A stretch of 64,000 nt of DNA, from NCBI GenBank assembly GCA_022360655.1, contig JAKSCK010000060.1, positions 62,001-126,000 on the forward strand, given 5' to 3'. Made by a program: the position numbers and the translations under genes. The notes below the pieces were generated by a model. The model made no database searches. It worked only from the letters and a program-made list of their open reading frames with translations, and was not told where the DNA came from. How positions within the stretch are numbered: the stretch's first letter is position 1; every line of letters begins with the position of its first letter. The stretch comes from Spirochaetales bacterium. Lineage in GTDB: Bacteria > Spirochaetota > Spirochaetia > DSM-2461. Below, piece after piece: positions 17,450-26,312 of the stretch.

Positions 17450-17478
17450 TCGGCCAATAGGCCCAAAAAGGAAGAAAC

Positions 17479-18234
17479 ATGAGTCATCAATATACATTGG
17501 AAGTGTGTTTAGATTCTGCCGATTCGGTTCTCCAAGCCCAAGAAGCTGGCGCCCACCGAGTGGAACTCTGTGACAATCTTTTTGGTGGTGGAACCACCCC
17601 CAGCTTTGGAACCATCAAAGCAGCGCGTCGCATCGCATCTGACATCCTGGTCCATGTGATCATTCGCCCGCGTCCAGGCGATTTTTGCTATACAGATTTG
17701 GAATTTGAAGCCATGCGGGAGGACATCATCGCCTGTCGAGAAATTGGCATTGACGGTGTGGTGATTGGCATCCTCAAAAAAGATGGGTCTGTCGACAAAG
17801 AGCGTTGCGCCGCCCTTGTTCAAGCTGCAGGAGAAATGAATGTCACCTTCCACCGGGCCTTTGATGTTTCGGACAATCCCTTCCAGGCTTTAGAAGACAT
17901 CATTACCGTTGGGTGCAATCGCATTCTTACCTCTGGGCAAGAATGCACCGTCATTGAAGGTGCCCCTCTGATTCAGCAACTGATTGAGAAGGCCGGAAAC
18001 CGACTCACCATCATGCCAGGAGGAGACATCACTGAACGGAATCTCACCCGCATCGTCCAGGCCACTGGTGCACAAGAATTCCATATGAACCTGGATCATG
18101 TTGTTGAAAGTACGATGAACCACCGTGCTGAACATATTCCCATGGGAGGACTGCTCCGCATGCCAGAATTTCTCAACGCTTACACCAGTCCGCATCGTGT
18201 GAAAACCATTCTCTCAGGATTGAATCCCTCGTGA
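17479..18234 (+). CDS. cutC: CutC family TIM-barrel protein
   Basis: The 251-residue protein matches the CutC family throughout: LEVCLDSADSVLQAQEAGAHRVELCDNL at the start, HVIIRPRPGDFCYTD near residue 55-70, TFHRAFDVS near 120, RILTSGQE near 150, and MPGGDITERNL near 175. CutC was named for copper homeostasis in E. coli, but the biochemical role is not settled and the fold is a TIM barrel like that of sugar-phosphate enzymes. It lies 29 bases after the permease, and its stop overlaps the ROK start (GTGA). This context points to sugar metabolism rather than copper, which is inference. Confidence 0.9.
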   Translation: MSHQYTLEVCLDSADSVLQAQEAGAHRVELCDNLFGGGTTPSFGTIKAARRIASDILVHVIIRPRPGDFCYTDLEFEAMREDIIACREIGIDGVVIGILKKDGSVDKERCAALVQAAGEMNVTFHRAFDVSDNPFQALEDIITVGCNRILTSGQECTVIEGAPLIQQLIEKAGNRLTIMPGGDITERNLTRIVQATGAQEFHMNLDHVVESTMNHRAEHIPMGGLLRMPEFLNAYTSPHRVKTILSGLNPS

Positions 18235-19448
18235 ATTCCAAGAACTCCCGTGCCCCAGGAAAAATGAAGATTGTTGGAAACAGCAACTTTCAAAAAGCCG
18301 CAAATACTTCTCTCATTCTGAATTACCTGCGGCATGTGGAGAGCACCAGCAGAAGTGAAATGGCCCAGAAACTGGGGCTTCAACCCTCCACCGTTACCTA
18401 CATTGTGGAACGGTTGGAAAAAGGGGGAATCCTACGCACCTGCGCCCCCCCTGATACCCTTCCCCATAAAAGTGGGCGAAAACCTGTGGGGATTGGTCTC
18501 AATCCCCAATTTGGCCAGGTCATTGGCCTTGATCTTCAGGCCGACTATTATCATGCCATCATCACAGACATACGCGGTGTTGAAATCACATCCCGAAGAG
18601 CATCCCTTTCCCCAAAACTCACCACCATCCAAGACCGGCTCCTTGCCGCAGTGGAAGATCTTCACCCGGCTCTGGATTCTCAAGTCCAAGTTCTGGGTAT
18701 GGGATTGGCTCTGCCAGGAGTCGTAGACAGCAATCAGCGCATTGTCAAAGATTGCTGGACCCACAGCCTTCTCAACTACAGTTTGGGGGAATTTCTCGAT
18801 TCCCAATTCACTTTTCCAGTGGTGGTAGAGAATGATGCCAATTGCTGTGCCCGCCACATTCAGTGGTCCACTGAAGAATCCGAACATGAGGATTGCCTCT
18901 ATCTCCTTTCCAAATTCCATGATCGGCGTCACCTACCTCCCAATGTGCCACCGATTGGTATTGGACTTGGATTGATTCTTGGTGGAAAACTCCACACCGG
19001 TAGCAGTCATGAAGCCGGAGAATATCAGAGTGTGCACACACCTGATTCTCGAGTGGCCCATTGGCAGCTGTCCTTGGAAAACAATGAGCTTGATCACCTC
19101 AACCAAGATGAGGAAGTTCGCCAACGAGTGGTCACAGAACTTTTGGGAAACATGCTCTTTCTCATGCGTATTCTCAATCCCCGGGTTCTTCATATTGGAG
19201 GCAACATCGGTGAATGGGGAGCACTCATTCAAAAAAGCCTTGAAACAGAATATCAGGAAGGATGGCGTCCGCTTAAGGAACAAGGTTGCCGAATCGTTCC
19301 TCAGGGCAACTCGTCTTCCCATCCGGCCCATGGCGCCGCAGCCTGTCTTCTTGAAACTTTGTACGCCATTCCCCAGGTAGGACAGCCTGGACCAGAACGT
19401 CGTATTTGGAATCGATTGCTCGGCAATCTCTTTGATTCTTTGGATTAA
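18231..19448 (+). CDS. ROK-family transcriptional regulator (NagC/XylR-like)
   Basis: The 405-residue protein has an N-terminal winged helix with SRSEMAQKLGLQPSTVTYIVERLEKGGIL near residue 35-65. A ROK sugar-kinase-like fold follows: VIGLDLQADYYHAIITDIRG, GMGLALPGVVDSN, VVENDANCCA near 195, and GLGLILGGKLHTGSSHEAGE near 250. Such proteins repress sugar genes until a sugar or sugar phosphate binds. It starts at GTG, overlapping the cutC stop by four bases, and should regulate the 14.3-21 kb operon. The zinc-binding Cys cluster of many ROK proteins is not evident. Confidence 0.9.
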   Translation: MNSKNSRAPGKMKIVGNSNFQKAANTSLILNYLRHVESTSRSEMAQKLGLQPSTVTYIVERLEKGGILRTCAPPDTLPHKSGRKPVGIGLNPQFGQVIGLDLQADYYHAIITDIRGVEITSRRASLSPKLTTIQDRLLAAVEDLHPALDSQVQVLGMGLALPGVVDSNQRIVKDCWTHSLLNYSLGEFLDSQFTFPVVVENDANCCARHIQWSTEESEHEDCLYLLSKFHDRRHLPPNVPPIGIGLGLILGGKLHTGSSHEAGEYQSVHTPDSRVAHWQLSLENNELDHLNQDEEVRQRVVTELLGNMLFLMRILNPRVLHIGGNIGEWGALIQKSLETEYQEGWRPLKEQGCRIVPQGNSSSHPAHGAAACLLETLYAIPQVGQPGPERRIWNRLLGNLFDSLD

Positions 19449-19450
19449 AT

Positions 19451-19490
19451 CGACCCCGCCCTGACCGGGCGTGGGTGGAATGCCGGTCAG
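19451..19490 (+). terminator. CGACCCC-family hairpin with an alternative fold, after the ROK gene
   Basis: CGACCCC begins two bases after the ROK stop. CGCCC (19457-19461) pairs with GGGCG (19467-19471), and the stem can extend through ACCC and GGGT around one bulged base. Alternatively CTGACCGG (19461-19468) pairs perfectly with CCGGTCAG (19483-19490). The two folds share bases and exclude each other. The element is 25 bases before the ribosome site of the M81 gene, so partial readthrough or attenuation is possible. Confidence 0.55.
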
Positions 19491-19514
19491 GCATTTGAAA
19501 CAAGAGGTAAAACT

Positions 19515-21005
19515 ATGAGTAAACGTGTTCTTGTTGCAGCACTGCATCATGAATCCAACAGCTTCAATCCCATCATCGCCGATGAAAAAGATTTCTCCAT
19601 TGCGAAAGGAGAGGAGATCTTCCAGCGTCTGAGGCCCAATGACAGCCTTTCTGGTATTGTGTACACACTCTTGGGAATGGGTTGGGATGTGGTCCCCCTG
19701 CTCTCTGCCCGGGCTGTTCCCAATGGAGAAGTCTCATCACGTCTCTATACTGAACTGAAAACAGATTTGCTGAGCCGAGCCAAAGACGCTCAAGATCAGG
19801 CCCCTGTGGATGCCCTTGTACTCTCTCTCCATGGATCCATGCGTGTGGAGAATCTTGGGGAGGCGGAAGGCGATATGTTGAAAGCCCTGCGTGAACTATT
19901 TCCCCAGATTCCGATTCTCTGTTCCTTAGACATGCATGCCACCATGACCAAGGACATGCATCAATTGGCCAATGGCTATGTGGGTTATAAATGCGCTCCG
20001 CACATTGATTGCTCTGAAACAGGAGCCCATGCTGCTCGAATGGCCATTGAAGCCTTAGAGCACGGAGCACAGCCCTACTCCGCTTGGTGCTCCATTCCCA
20101 TGGTGATTGCAGGAGAGAAATCCGAAACCACCACAGAACCCATGGTGACCCTGATTGCGGAACTGAGAAAAACAGAAAAAAAGCATGGAATCATGGCGGC
20201 ATCTTTCCTGATGGGATTTCCCTGGGCCAACCACTCAGGCCATGGAGTATCGGCCTATGTGGTGAGTGATGGGAATCCAGAATTGGCCCAGGCTGAAGCC
20301 AAACGCCTTGCCGATTTATTCTGGAGCTATCGGCATGAATTTGTTTTTCATACAGAAACTCATGGGAACATCAAAGCCATAGACCGATGCTTTGAAGAAG
20401 TAAACGCTGGAAATACACCGGTCTATCTTTCCGATTCTGGAGATAATCCCACCGCTGGATCCTCTGGCGATGTCACCGGATTGCTGGTGGATTTGATGAA
20501 TCATCCCAAAACAACCGATTGTCCCATCCCCCCTCTTTTCGGAGGAATTTATGATCCTCCCGCTGTTCAACACTGCATGAATCATATTGGAGAACGGATT
20601 TCTCTGGAATTTGGCGCTCTGTTTGATACAAAGAACAATCAGCGACTTTCGTGTGATGTGGAGGTTTTAGCAACCGTTAAAAAATGGGGGGATTTTGAAG
20701 CCGACATGGCCTTGATCCGTGTCCAAAATGTGGATGTTGTTTTGGTATCCAAGCACATAGGCTACATCGATCCAGAAATGTTCCGCGTTCTTGGAGCAAA
20801 TCCAGCAGAACGCGATGTGGTGGTGTGCAAACTGGGCTATCTCACCGATCCCCAACGAAAGGTGGCTCAGAAATCCATCATGGCCCTCAGCTCAGGAAGC
20901 ACCAATGAGGCTTTAGAGACACTTCCCTATGAGGAAATCAATCGGCCCATTTATCCCCTTGATCAAGAAATGGAATTTAAGGCCCAAGTCGTACAGGTCC
21001 AATAG
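19515..21005 (+). CDS. M81-family metallopeptidase-like protein (MlrC / microcystinase C type)
   Basis: The 496-residue protein begins VLVAALHHESNSFNP, the signature of MlrC-like proteins (DUF1485). The pattern continues with LSLHGSMRVENLGEAEGDML near residue 105, LDMHATMT near 140, HIDCSETGAHAARMA near 165, and SDSGDNPTAGSSGDVTGLL near 305. The His/Asp residues in these motifs are the presumed metal ligands. The founding member opens linear microcystin peptides, but most homologues sit beside ABC importers and catabolic genes and their substrates are unknown. A GAGGT ribosome site precedes the ATG. It follows the ROK gene after a hairpin and may belong to the same operon. Confidence 0.85.
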   Translation: MSKRVLVAALHHESNSFNPIIADEKDFSIAKGEEIFQRLRPNDSLSGIVYTLLGMGWDVVPLLSARAVPNGEVSSRLYTELKTDLLSRAKDAQDQAPVDALVLSLHGSMRVENLGEAEGDMLKALRELFPQIPILCSLDMHATMTKDMHQLANGYVGYKCAPHIDCSETGAHAARMAIEALEHGAQPYSAWCSIPMVIAGEKSETTTEPMVTLIAELRKTEKKHGIMAASFLMGFPWANHSGHGVSAYVVSDGNPELAQAEAKRLADLFWSYRHEFVFHTETHGNIKAIDRCFEEVNAGNTPVYLSDSGDNPTAGSSGDVTGLLVDLMNHPKTTDCPIPPLFGGIYDPPAVQHCMNHIGERISLEFGALFDTKNNQRLSCDVEVLATVKKWGDFEADMALIRVQNVDVVLVSKHIGYIDPEMFRVLGANPAERDVVVCKLGYLTDPQRKVAQKSIMALSSGSTNEALETLPYEEINRPIYPLDQEMEFKAQVVQVQ

Positions 21006-21012
21006 CTCCAGA

Positions 21013-21042
21013 ATCCCAAGGAGGTTTGAGCCTCCTTGGGAT
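21013..21042. terminator. Bidirectional terminator
   Basis: ATCCCAAGGAGG (21013-21024) and CCTCCTTGGGAT (21031-21042) form a perfect 12-bp stem with a TTTGAG loop. It lies between two converging genes. TCGATCTATGTTCTTT follows on the plus strand, a weak U-rich tail. Confidence 0.85.
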
Positions 21043-21046
21043 CGAT

Positions 21047-21925
21047 CTATGTTCTTTGGGCATTCAGCTCGTCAAGGACCTGAAAGAGAGCCTGTGTGCC
21101 ATTCCGCTCCATCCCACGCCCCACAGCAGCCCGATAAAACGACTCCACCAAGGAGAGTCCAGGAAGAGAAATCCCCATTTTTCTGGATTCCTCCAAGGCA
21201 ATTCCCATGTCCTTCATGTAGTGCATGATCATGAATCCTGGTTCCATATCATTCTTGGCAATTCGTCTGCCCAGATTATTCAAACTCCATGACCCAGCAG
21301 CTCCACTGCCAATCACATCAATCAAAGCATCCAATTCCAATCCGGCTCGACGCCCATAGAGAAGAGATTCCACCGTTCCAATCATGGTGCCTGCAATCGC
21401 AATCTGGTTGGCCATCTTGGTATGCTGACCACTCCCGGCAGGTCCCATCAAGGAAATGGTTTTTCCCATGATTTCAAAAAGGGGGATCACAGCAGAATAG
21501 GCATTCGTATCTCCTCCCACCATGATGGCCAGCCGGGCCTCTTGAGCCCCCACATCACCACCAGATACCGGTGCATCCAGTGCCCAAGCCCCACGAGCTT
21601 GAGCCGCCTCAGCAATCTGCTTTGCAAGTTCAGGACTGCTCGTGGTCATATCAATCGCCACGGATCCTGGGGAAAGTCGAGAAAGGATTCCATCCTCTCC
21701 AAAGTAAACCGATTCCACATCGGAGGGATAACCAACAATGGAAAACACGGCATCCGCCCCTTCTGCCGCAAGAGCAGGGGATGCGGCCCATTGAGCCCCT
21801 TTTTGGAGGAGAGCAGAGGCTTTTTCCTTGGTTCGGTTATACACAGTCACATCATGGCCAGCATCCATCAGATGAGCACACATACTGGCTCCCATAATGC
21901 CGGTCCCTATCCATCCAATTCTCAT
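21047..21925 (-). CDS. 3-hydroxyisobutyrate dehydrogenase-family NAD(P) oxidoreductase
   Basis: The start is taken at ATG 21925, after GGAGAG, giving 292 residues. RIGWIGTGIMGASMCAHL is the GxGxxG cofactor loop, DAPVSGGDVGAQEARLAIMVGG near residue 118 is the substrate-binding signature, and K in GSGQHTKMANQIAIAGTM near 170 is the catalytic lysine of beta-hydroxyacid dehydrogenases. Relatives reduce tartronate semialdehyde (GarR/GlxR) or oxidise 3-hydroxyisobutyrate. No glyoxylate or valine pathway genes are adjacent, so the substrate stays open. It faces the M81 gene across a shared terminator. Confidence 0.88.
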   Translation of the reverse strand: MRIGWIGTGIMGASMCAHLMDAGHDVTVYNRTKEKASALLQKGAQWAASPALAAEGADAVFSIVGYPSDVESVYFGEDGILSRLSPGSVAIDMTTSSPELAKQIAEAAQARGAWALDAPVSGGDVGAQEARLAIMVGGDTNAYSAVIPLFEIMGKTISLMGPAGSGQHTKMANQIAIAGTMIGTVESLLYGRRAGLELDALIDVIGSGAAGSWSLNNLGRRIAKNDMEPGFMIMHYMKDMGIALEESRKMGISLPGLSLVESFYRAAVGRGMERNGTQALFQVLDELNAQRT

Positions 21926-22119
21926 ATCCACTCTCCGCTCAAAAAAACGCTCTTTGCACCTACCAACCAATCCTTTGAAGAATTCATTGGATCAGAACCC
22001 ATGCAATGCCCCATCCTAACAAATCCCGCAAAGAAGGTCTAAAAATTGCTAGAATCTCAACCTCAGCATCTCCCTGTTAAAGGCTGTTCAAGCTCTTCAG
22101 GGAATACTAGGATGAACCC

Positions 22120-24072
22120 ATGACTGAATTGGGCTATTATCGTATTGCTACGGCCGTACCGGCTGTTCGACCTGCCGCCATTGAAGAAAATGCTGAGGCC
22201 ATCATCCGTTCCTTTCTCACTGCCAGTGATCAAGGTGCTGATTTGGTACTCTTCCCGGAATTGGCCATCACAGGATACACCTGTGGAGATCTCTTCTATC
22301 AGTCACCTCTTCTGGAAGCGGCGGAAAAAGCCCTTTCAAAAATTGTTGAGGCAACAGGAGCCCGTTCCTCTCTTTTGGTTCTTGGCCTACCTTTAACCCG
22401 TCGGGGAAAACTCTTTAACACCGCTGTTGTGGTTCGTGGTGGTACAGAGATTCTTGGTGTTGTTCCAAAAACATACATACCCGATTCCGGGGAGTTCTAT
22501 GAGAACCGTTGGTTTGCCTCAGCCAATGAAGCCGATTTTGACCATGTCACCATTGCTGGTCAGCGAGTTCCCTTTGGTACCAACCTCATTTTTCGTCATG
22601 AAGAGGAACGACGAAGTACCTTTGCCGTCGAAATCTGTGAAGATCTCTGGGGCCCCATGCCCCCTTCCTCCCGCCATGCCGTTGCTGGAGCGCAAATCCT
22701 TCTCAATCTCTCGGCAAGCAATGAAACCGCGGGAAAAGCCGATTACCGTCGGGATTTAGTCCGACAACAGTCGGCTCGTTGCAATGCAGCTTATGCCTAT
22801 GTTTCAGCAGGCAGTGGAGAGTCCACAACCGACACCGTGTTTGGTGGCCATGCCATGATTGGTGAGAATGGCCGAATCCTAGCAGAAACCCCCATTCTCT
22901 CAGAGGGCTCACAACTGGCCATGGCGGATGTGGACCTTGAGCTTCTTGATAAGGAAAGACGCGTTGCCCGGGCCTTTGGTTCCACAGCCACTCAAGAATT
23001 AACCCAAAAAGACTACCGGACCATCTGGTATACTGGACGACTCCAAAAATCCCAACGGGAAAAACTTCTCCGCCCCGTCGAAAAAGACCCATTCATTCCT
23101 TCCAACCCTACCACTCGTCTCCAACGCTGTGAGGAAATTTTCACCATTCAAGCCACTGGATTGGCCACCCGCTTGGAGCGCACAGGAATCAAGAATGCCA
23201 TCATCGGAATCTCAGGAGGATTGGACTCAACTTTAGCACTTCTGGTTGTGGCCAAGGCTTTTGAACGACTGGCCCTTGCACCAGAAGGAATTCAAGCTTT
23301 CACTATGCCCGGTTTTGGGACCACCGATCGCACCTTAAACAATGCTAAGGAGCTTTGTGAAGGTTTAGGAGTTCACCTTAAAACCGTGGATATTCGTCCA
23401 GCATGTGAGGTTCAACTCAACGATCTTGGACATTCAGGAGAACCCAGTGATGTGGCCTATGAAAACGTTCAGGCGCGTTACAGAACGGCCATACTGATGA
23501 ATGCAGCCAACATGGCCCGAGGGTTGGTGATTGGAACGGGAGATCTTTCCGAATTGGCCTTGGGGTGGTGCACCTACAATGGAGACCATATGTCCATGTA
23601 TGCCGTGAACACCGGGGTTCCCAAAACACTTGTCCGCCACCTGATTGCCTGGAGCGCAGAAACATGGGCCTCTCAGGATGTGGCTCGAGTACTGCAGGAT
23701 ATCTTGGAGACTCCCGTCTCCCCAGAACTCCTCCCCCCGGGGAAGAATGGAGAAATCATTCAAAAGACAGAGGATACAGTGGGTCCCTACGAGCTCCATG
23801 ATTTCTTTCTCTACAATTTTCTCCGTCATGGATTTGGACCGCAGAAGATTCTGATGCTTGCGGAACGGGCTTTTGAGGGTTTGTATTCAAGAAAGATTCT
23901 TCTTCAGTGGCTCACAATGTTCTACAAACGCTTCTTCTCCCAGCAGTTCAAACGTTCCTGCCTTCCTGATGGGCCCAAAGTAGGAAGCATTGCACTTTCG
24001 CCTCGTGGTGATTGGCGCATGCCTTCTGATGCCAGCGCAGAACTCTGGCTGAAAGAACTGGAGAAGTTATAA
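22120..24072 (+). CDS. nadE: Glutamine-dependent NAD+ synthetase
   Basis: This 650-residue enzyme makes NAD+ from deamido-NAD+, ATP and glutamine. The N-terminal nitrilase-fold amidase has the Glu-Lys-Cys triad in FPELAITGY (E47), VVPKTYIPDSGEFYE (about 122) and FAVEICEDLWGP (about 176). The C-terminal synthetase has the ATP-pyrophosphatase loop GISGGLDSTLALLV near residue 370, GTGDLSELALGWCTYNGDHMSMY near 475-498, and the closing KVGSIALSPRGDWRMPSDA. Length fits the two-domain type seen in bacteria and eukaryotes. It stands alone, with AGGAT near its ATG. Confidence 0.95.
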   Translation: MTELGYYRIATAVPAVRPAAIEENAEAIIRSFLTASDQGADLVLFPELAITGYTCGDLFYQSPLLEAAEKALSKIVEATGARSSLLVLGLPLTRRGKLFNTAVVVRGGTEILGVVPKTYIPDSGEFYENRWFASANEADFDHVTIAGQRVPFGTNLIFRHEEERRSTFAVEICEDLWGPMPPSSRHAVAGAQILLNLSASNETAGKADYRRDLVRQQSARCNAAYAYVSAGSGESTTDTVFGGHAMIGENGRILAETPILSEGSQLAMADVDLELLDKERRVARAFGSTATQELTQKDYRTIWYTGRLQKSQREKLLRPVEKDPFIPSNPTTRLQRCEEIFTIQATGLATRLERTGIKNAIIGISGGLDSTLALLVVAKAFERLALAPEGIQAFTMPGFGTTDRTLNNAKELCEGLGVHLKTVDIRPACEVQLNDLGHSGEPSDVAYENVQARYRTAILMNAANMARGLVIGTGDLSELALGWCTYNGDHMSMYAVNTGVPKTLVRHLIAWSAETWASQDVARVLQDILETPVSPELLPPGKNGEIIQKTEDTVGPYELHDFFLYNFLRHGFGPQKILMLAERAFEGLYSRKILLQWLTMFYKRFFSQQFKRSCLPDGPKVGSIALSPRGDWRMPSDASAELWLKELEKL

Positions 24073-24092
24073 AACCCTATAAATTCTGTGGC

Positions 24093-24560
24093 TCAGTTTT
24101 TCGGAATACCCATGTTTCTGATTTGAGCCACATGGTAACTGTCATGGGTGGCCATCCAGCCAATGGCCTCCCCCACCTTACAATCCCAAGAAGGTATGAG
24201 ACGGTCCATATCGGCTTCATTCACATCCAAGAGAATCTTGAGATACGCATCATGAATGGCATCACTCTCAAGCAGAGTTTTGTCCCAAGCCTCTTGGTTG
24301 GCAGGCTCTGGTAGAGCAGGGAAGCTTTTCTTCTCGTAGGAAAAAGGAGCATTCCCTCCAAGTTCACAAAGCAAAGTCCATTTCCAATACATGTTATGGA
24401 GCACCACAGACCAAACCGTAAACTTTTCAAACGTTTCTGTTGAACAAACTTGCTCCAGGGAATAAAGACCCAAAGTTTCACGAAAGCTCTTTCCGTTCCA
24501 ACTTTTTCCACGATACTCCGTGTCTGTGAGTCTTGCGAGCCATGCCACACTTGCGTCCAT
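24093..24560 (-). CDS. DinB-like four-helix protein
   Basis: With the ATG at 24560 (GGGGGG just upstream) it has 155 residues. SVVLHNMYWKWTLL near residue 55 and GWMATHDSYHVAQIRNMG near the C-terminus supply the three His of the DinB/YfiT metal site (one His in the second helix, HxxxH in the last). DinB-fold proteins are metal-binding four-helix bundles, many of them thiol transferases; this DinB is unrelated to DNA polymerase IV. The substrate is unknown. It converges on nadE. Confidence 0.8.
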   Translation of the reverse strand: MDASVAWLARLTDTEYRGKSWNGKSFRETLGLYSLEQVCSTETFEKFTVWSVVLHNMYWKWTLLCELGGNAPFSYEKKSFPALPEPANQEAWDKTLLESDAIHDAYLKILLDVNEADMDRLIPSWDCKVGEAIGWMATHDSYHVAQIRNMGIPKN

Positions 24561-24676
24561 ATGCCCCCCTGATGGTATGAAATAGAGATTCAACAATCAC
24601 GCATAAATTCGTTCTGCAAAAATTAATTTTCCTCTCACATACTAATAGTAATGCACATCCCAAATTCCTGGGAAAA

Positions 24677-25990
24677 TTACCGTAATGCCCCATGACAATT
24701 TTTGAATTTTTTCCCACTCAAGCATGGGCAGGGATCATTTCTCCCCACCTCTGAACCTTGAGGGATCCGGAAAAACGAACGAAATTCGGATGCATGCCGA
24801 CGTGCTCTATGGGCCGCACCCATGGCTTGAAAAATGGGGGAGGTGTGCGCATAGATGGATTTATACCCTTCACAAAGCCAGTTGAGAGCACCACCATCAC
24901 CGACTAACAAGCGGTTTTTTGGACATCCACCACGGCATAAAAACAAATACGAACAATTTTGGCATTCCTGGGGAAGATCATCCCGCTTTGCTAATCCAAA
25001 ATTCACCTGTTTTTTTGACATCACCAAATCTTCAAGAGGTTGGTCCATGAGATTCCCCAAATGATGGGAGGGAAAAACATAGTGATCACAACTATAAACA
25101 TCCCCTGAATGCTCAATCGCCATGGCATTCCCACAGGTTTCTGAATGCACACAAAAACTGGCGGGATAGCCCTGATGAAGTCCAAAGAACATATCAAAAT
25201 GGGACACAAAGACCTCACCAATATCATGCCGAACCCAGGAGTCAAACACTCCTGTCATAAAATATCCCCAAGCTTGAGGGCTCACAGTTCGCTCACTCAC
25301 TCCTGTGTGAGACAAGAGAGATTTCCATGCTTGTTGATCCGCTTTGGTGACTCGTTCCCCCGGTTTCCGATGCTCACGCTCGACAATAGGGATGAATTGC
25401 ATGAATCGGGAACCAATGCTTTTGAGAAAGTCGTAAACTTTCTGAGGGTGCAGTGCATTATCCGATTGCACAACCGTGAGGGTATTGAATTCACACTGGG
25501 CCTCAACAAGGGCCTCCACTCCCCGCATCACACTCGAAAAACTTCCTTCACCATCCGCATCGTGCCGAAATCGATTGTGAAGTTCTTCCGGACCATCCAC
25601 ACTCACACCCAAGAGAAAGTCATTCTGAGCAAACCATCGGGCTCGTTCAGGTGTAATGAGCGTTCCATTGGTTTGAAAAGCATTACGCACTCGCATCCCT
25701 GGACGGGCGTAACGCTTCTGAAGTTCTACTGCTTGTTCATAAAATGATGTCGGCAATAAAGCCGGTTCCCCCCCCTGCCATGCAAAAATCACCTCTTGAG
25801 TGCCCTCAGGTTGAGCCTGAATATACTGCTGAATGAACGCTTCCAGCACTTCGTCCTTCATCACAAAATCCGAACGGCGTTCCTTTGAAAACAGCTCTTC
25901 CTTCGAAAGATAAAAACAGTATTCACAGCGCAGGTTGCAGAGAGGGCCAATGGGCTTGGCCATCAGGTGAAAAGGACGAGAAACAGTCAT
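24677..25990 (-). CDS. Radical SAM/SPASM maturase, anSME type, with C-terminal SEC-C motif
   Basis: The 437-residue protein begins FHLMAKPIGPLCNLRCEYCFYL, the CxxxCxxC [4Fe-4S]-SAM motif (C18, C22, C25). FAWQGGEPALLP and FQTNGTLI follow. The SPASM region has CVHSETCGNAMAIEHSGDVYSCDHYVFP and the CQNCSYLFLCRGGCPKNR cluster. This is the pattern of anaerobic sulfatase-maturing enzymes, which turn a Cys or Ser of a sulfatase into formylglycine. The last 25 residues (GRNDPCPCLSGKKFKNCHG) are a SEC-C zinc motif, an addition to the usual anSME. No sulfatase gene is in the window, so the client is elsewhere or is another protein. Confidence 0.9.
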   Translation of the reverse strand: MTVSRPFHLMAKPIGPLCNLRCEYCFYLSKEELFSKERRSDFVMKDEVLEAFIQQYIQAQPEGTQEVIFAWQGGEPALLPTSFYEQAVELQKRYARPGMRVRNAFQTNGTLITPERARWFAQNDFLLGVSVDGPEELHNRFRHDADGEGSFSSVMRGVEALVEAQCEFNTLTVVQSDNALHPQKVYDFLKSIGSRFMQFIPIVEREHRKPGERVTKADQQAWKSLLSHTGVSERTVSPQAWGYFMTGVFDSWVRHDIGEVFVSHFDMFFGLHQGYPASFCVHSETCGNAMAIEHSGDVYSCDHYVFPSHHLGNLMDQPLEDLVMSKKQVNFGLAKRDDLPQECQNCSYLFLCRGGCPKNRLLVGDGGALNWLCEGYKSIYAHTSPIFQAMGAAHRARRHASEFRSFFRIPQGSEVGRNDPCPCLSGKKFKNCHGALR

Positions 25991-26312
25991 GTGCGCAGTC
26001 TATCGGAAAATCAAGAGTTCTGGGAGCAAAATGGCCAGCCATTCCTCAAAACATCGCACCATCATCCACCGCCATTGAACTCTCCAGCACAACATCATCT
26101 TCTCTTGCCATACCTTTCATCATCACCCAGTTGATATATTCAACTTCTAGAAAGAACCATTCATAACCAGGGATGACATGATCGTCAAAATTCGTCTTTA
26201 AATACGTTATTCGCATATATATGTTATTATTTTACGTTTTTCGTTTATTCATCCTTGACTTCTCCGGTATGCATAAACACAATAGCCAACAAATGAAAGA
26301 AAGGAGGCCACG
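25991..26312. other. Divergent intergenic region upstream of ald
   Basis: This region of 322 bases lies between the maturase start (minus) and the ald start (plus). The 26190-26250 part is strongly AT-rich, with repeated TATATATG and TTATTATTTTACG stretches, a setting typical of Lrp-type binding. A weak promoter, TTGACT (26255-26260) and CACAAT 17 bases on, precedes the AAAGGAGG ribosome site of ald. No coding frame is evident. Confidence 0.45.

Noticed and set aside
17479-18234. Copper-homeostasis link between CutC and the Met-rich two-component system
   Set aside because: The two lie in different operons with separate promoters, and CutC sits among sugar genes. The name alone does not support a shared copper role.
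19451-19490. Known riboswitch class
   Set aside because: No conserved riboswitch core is recognisable; only alternative stems are visible.
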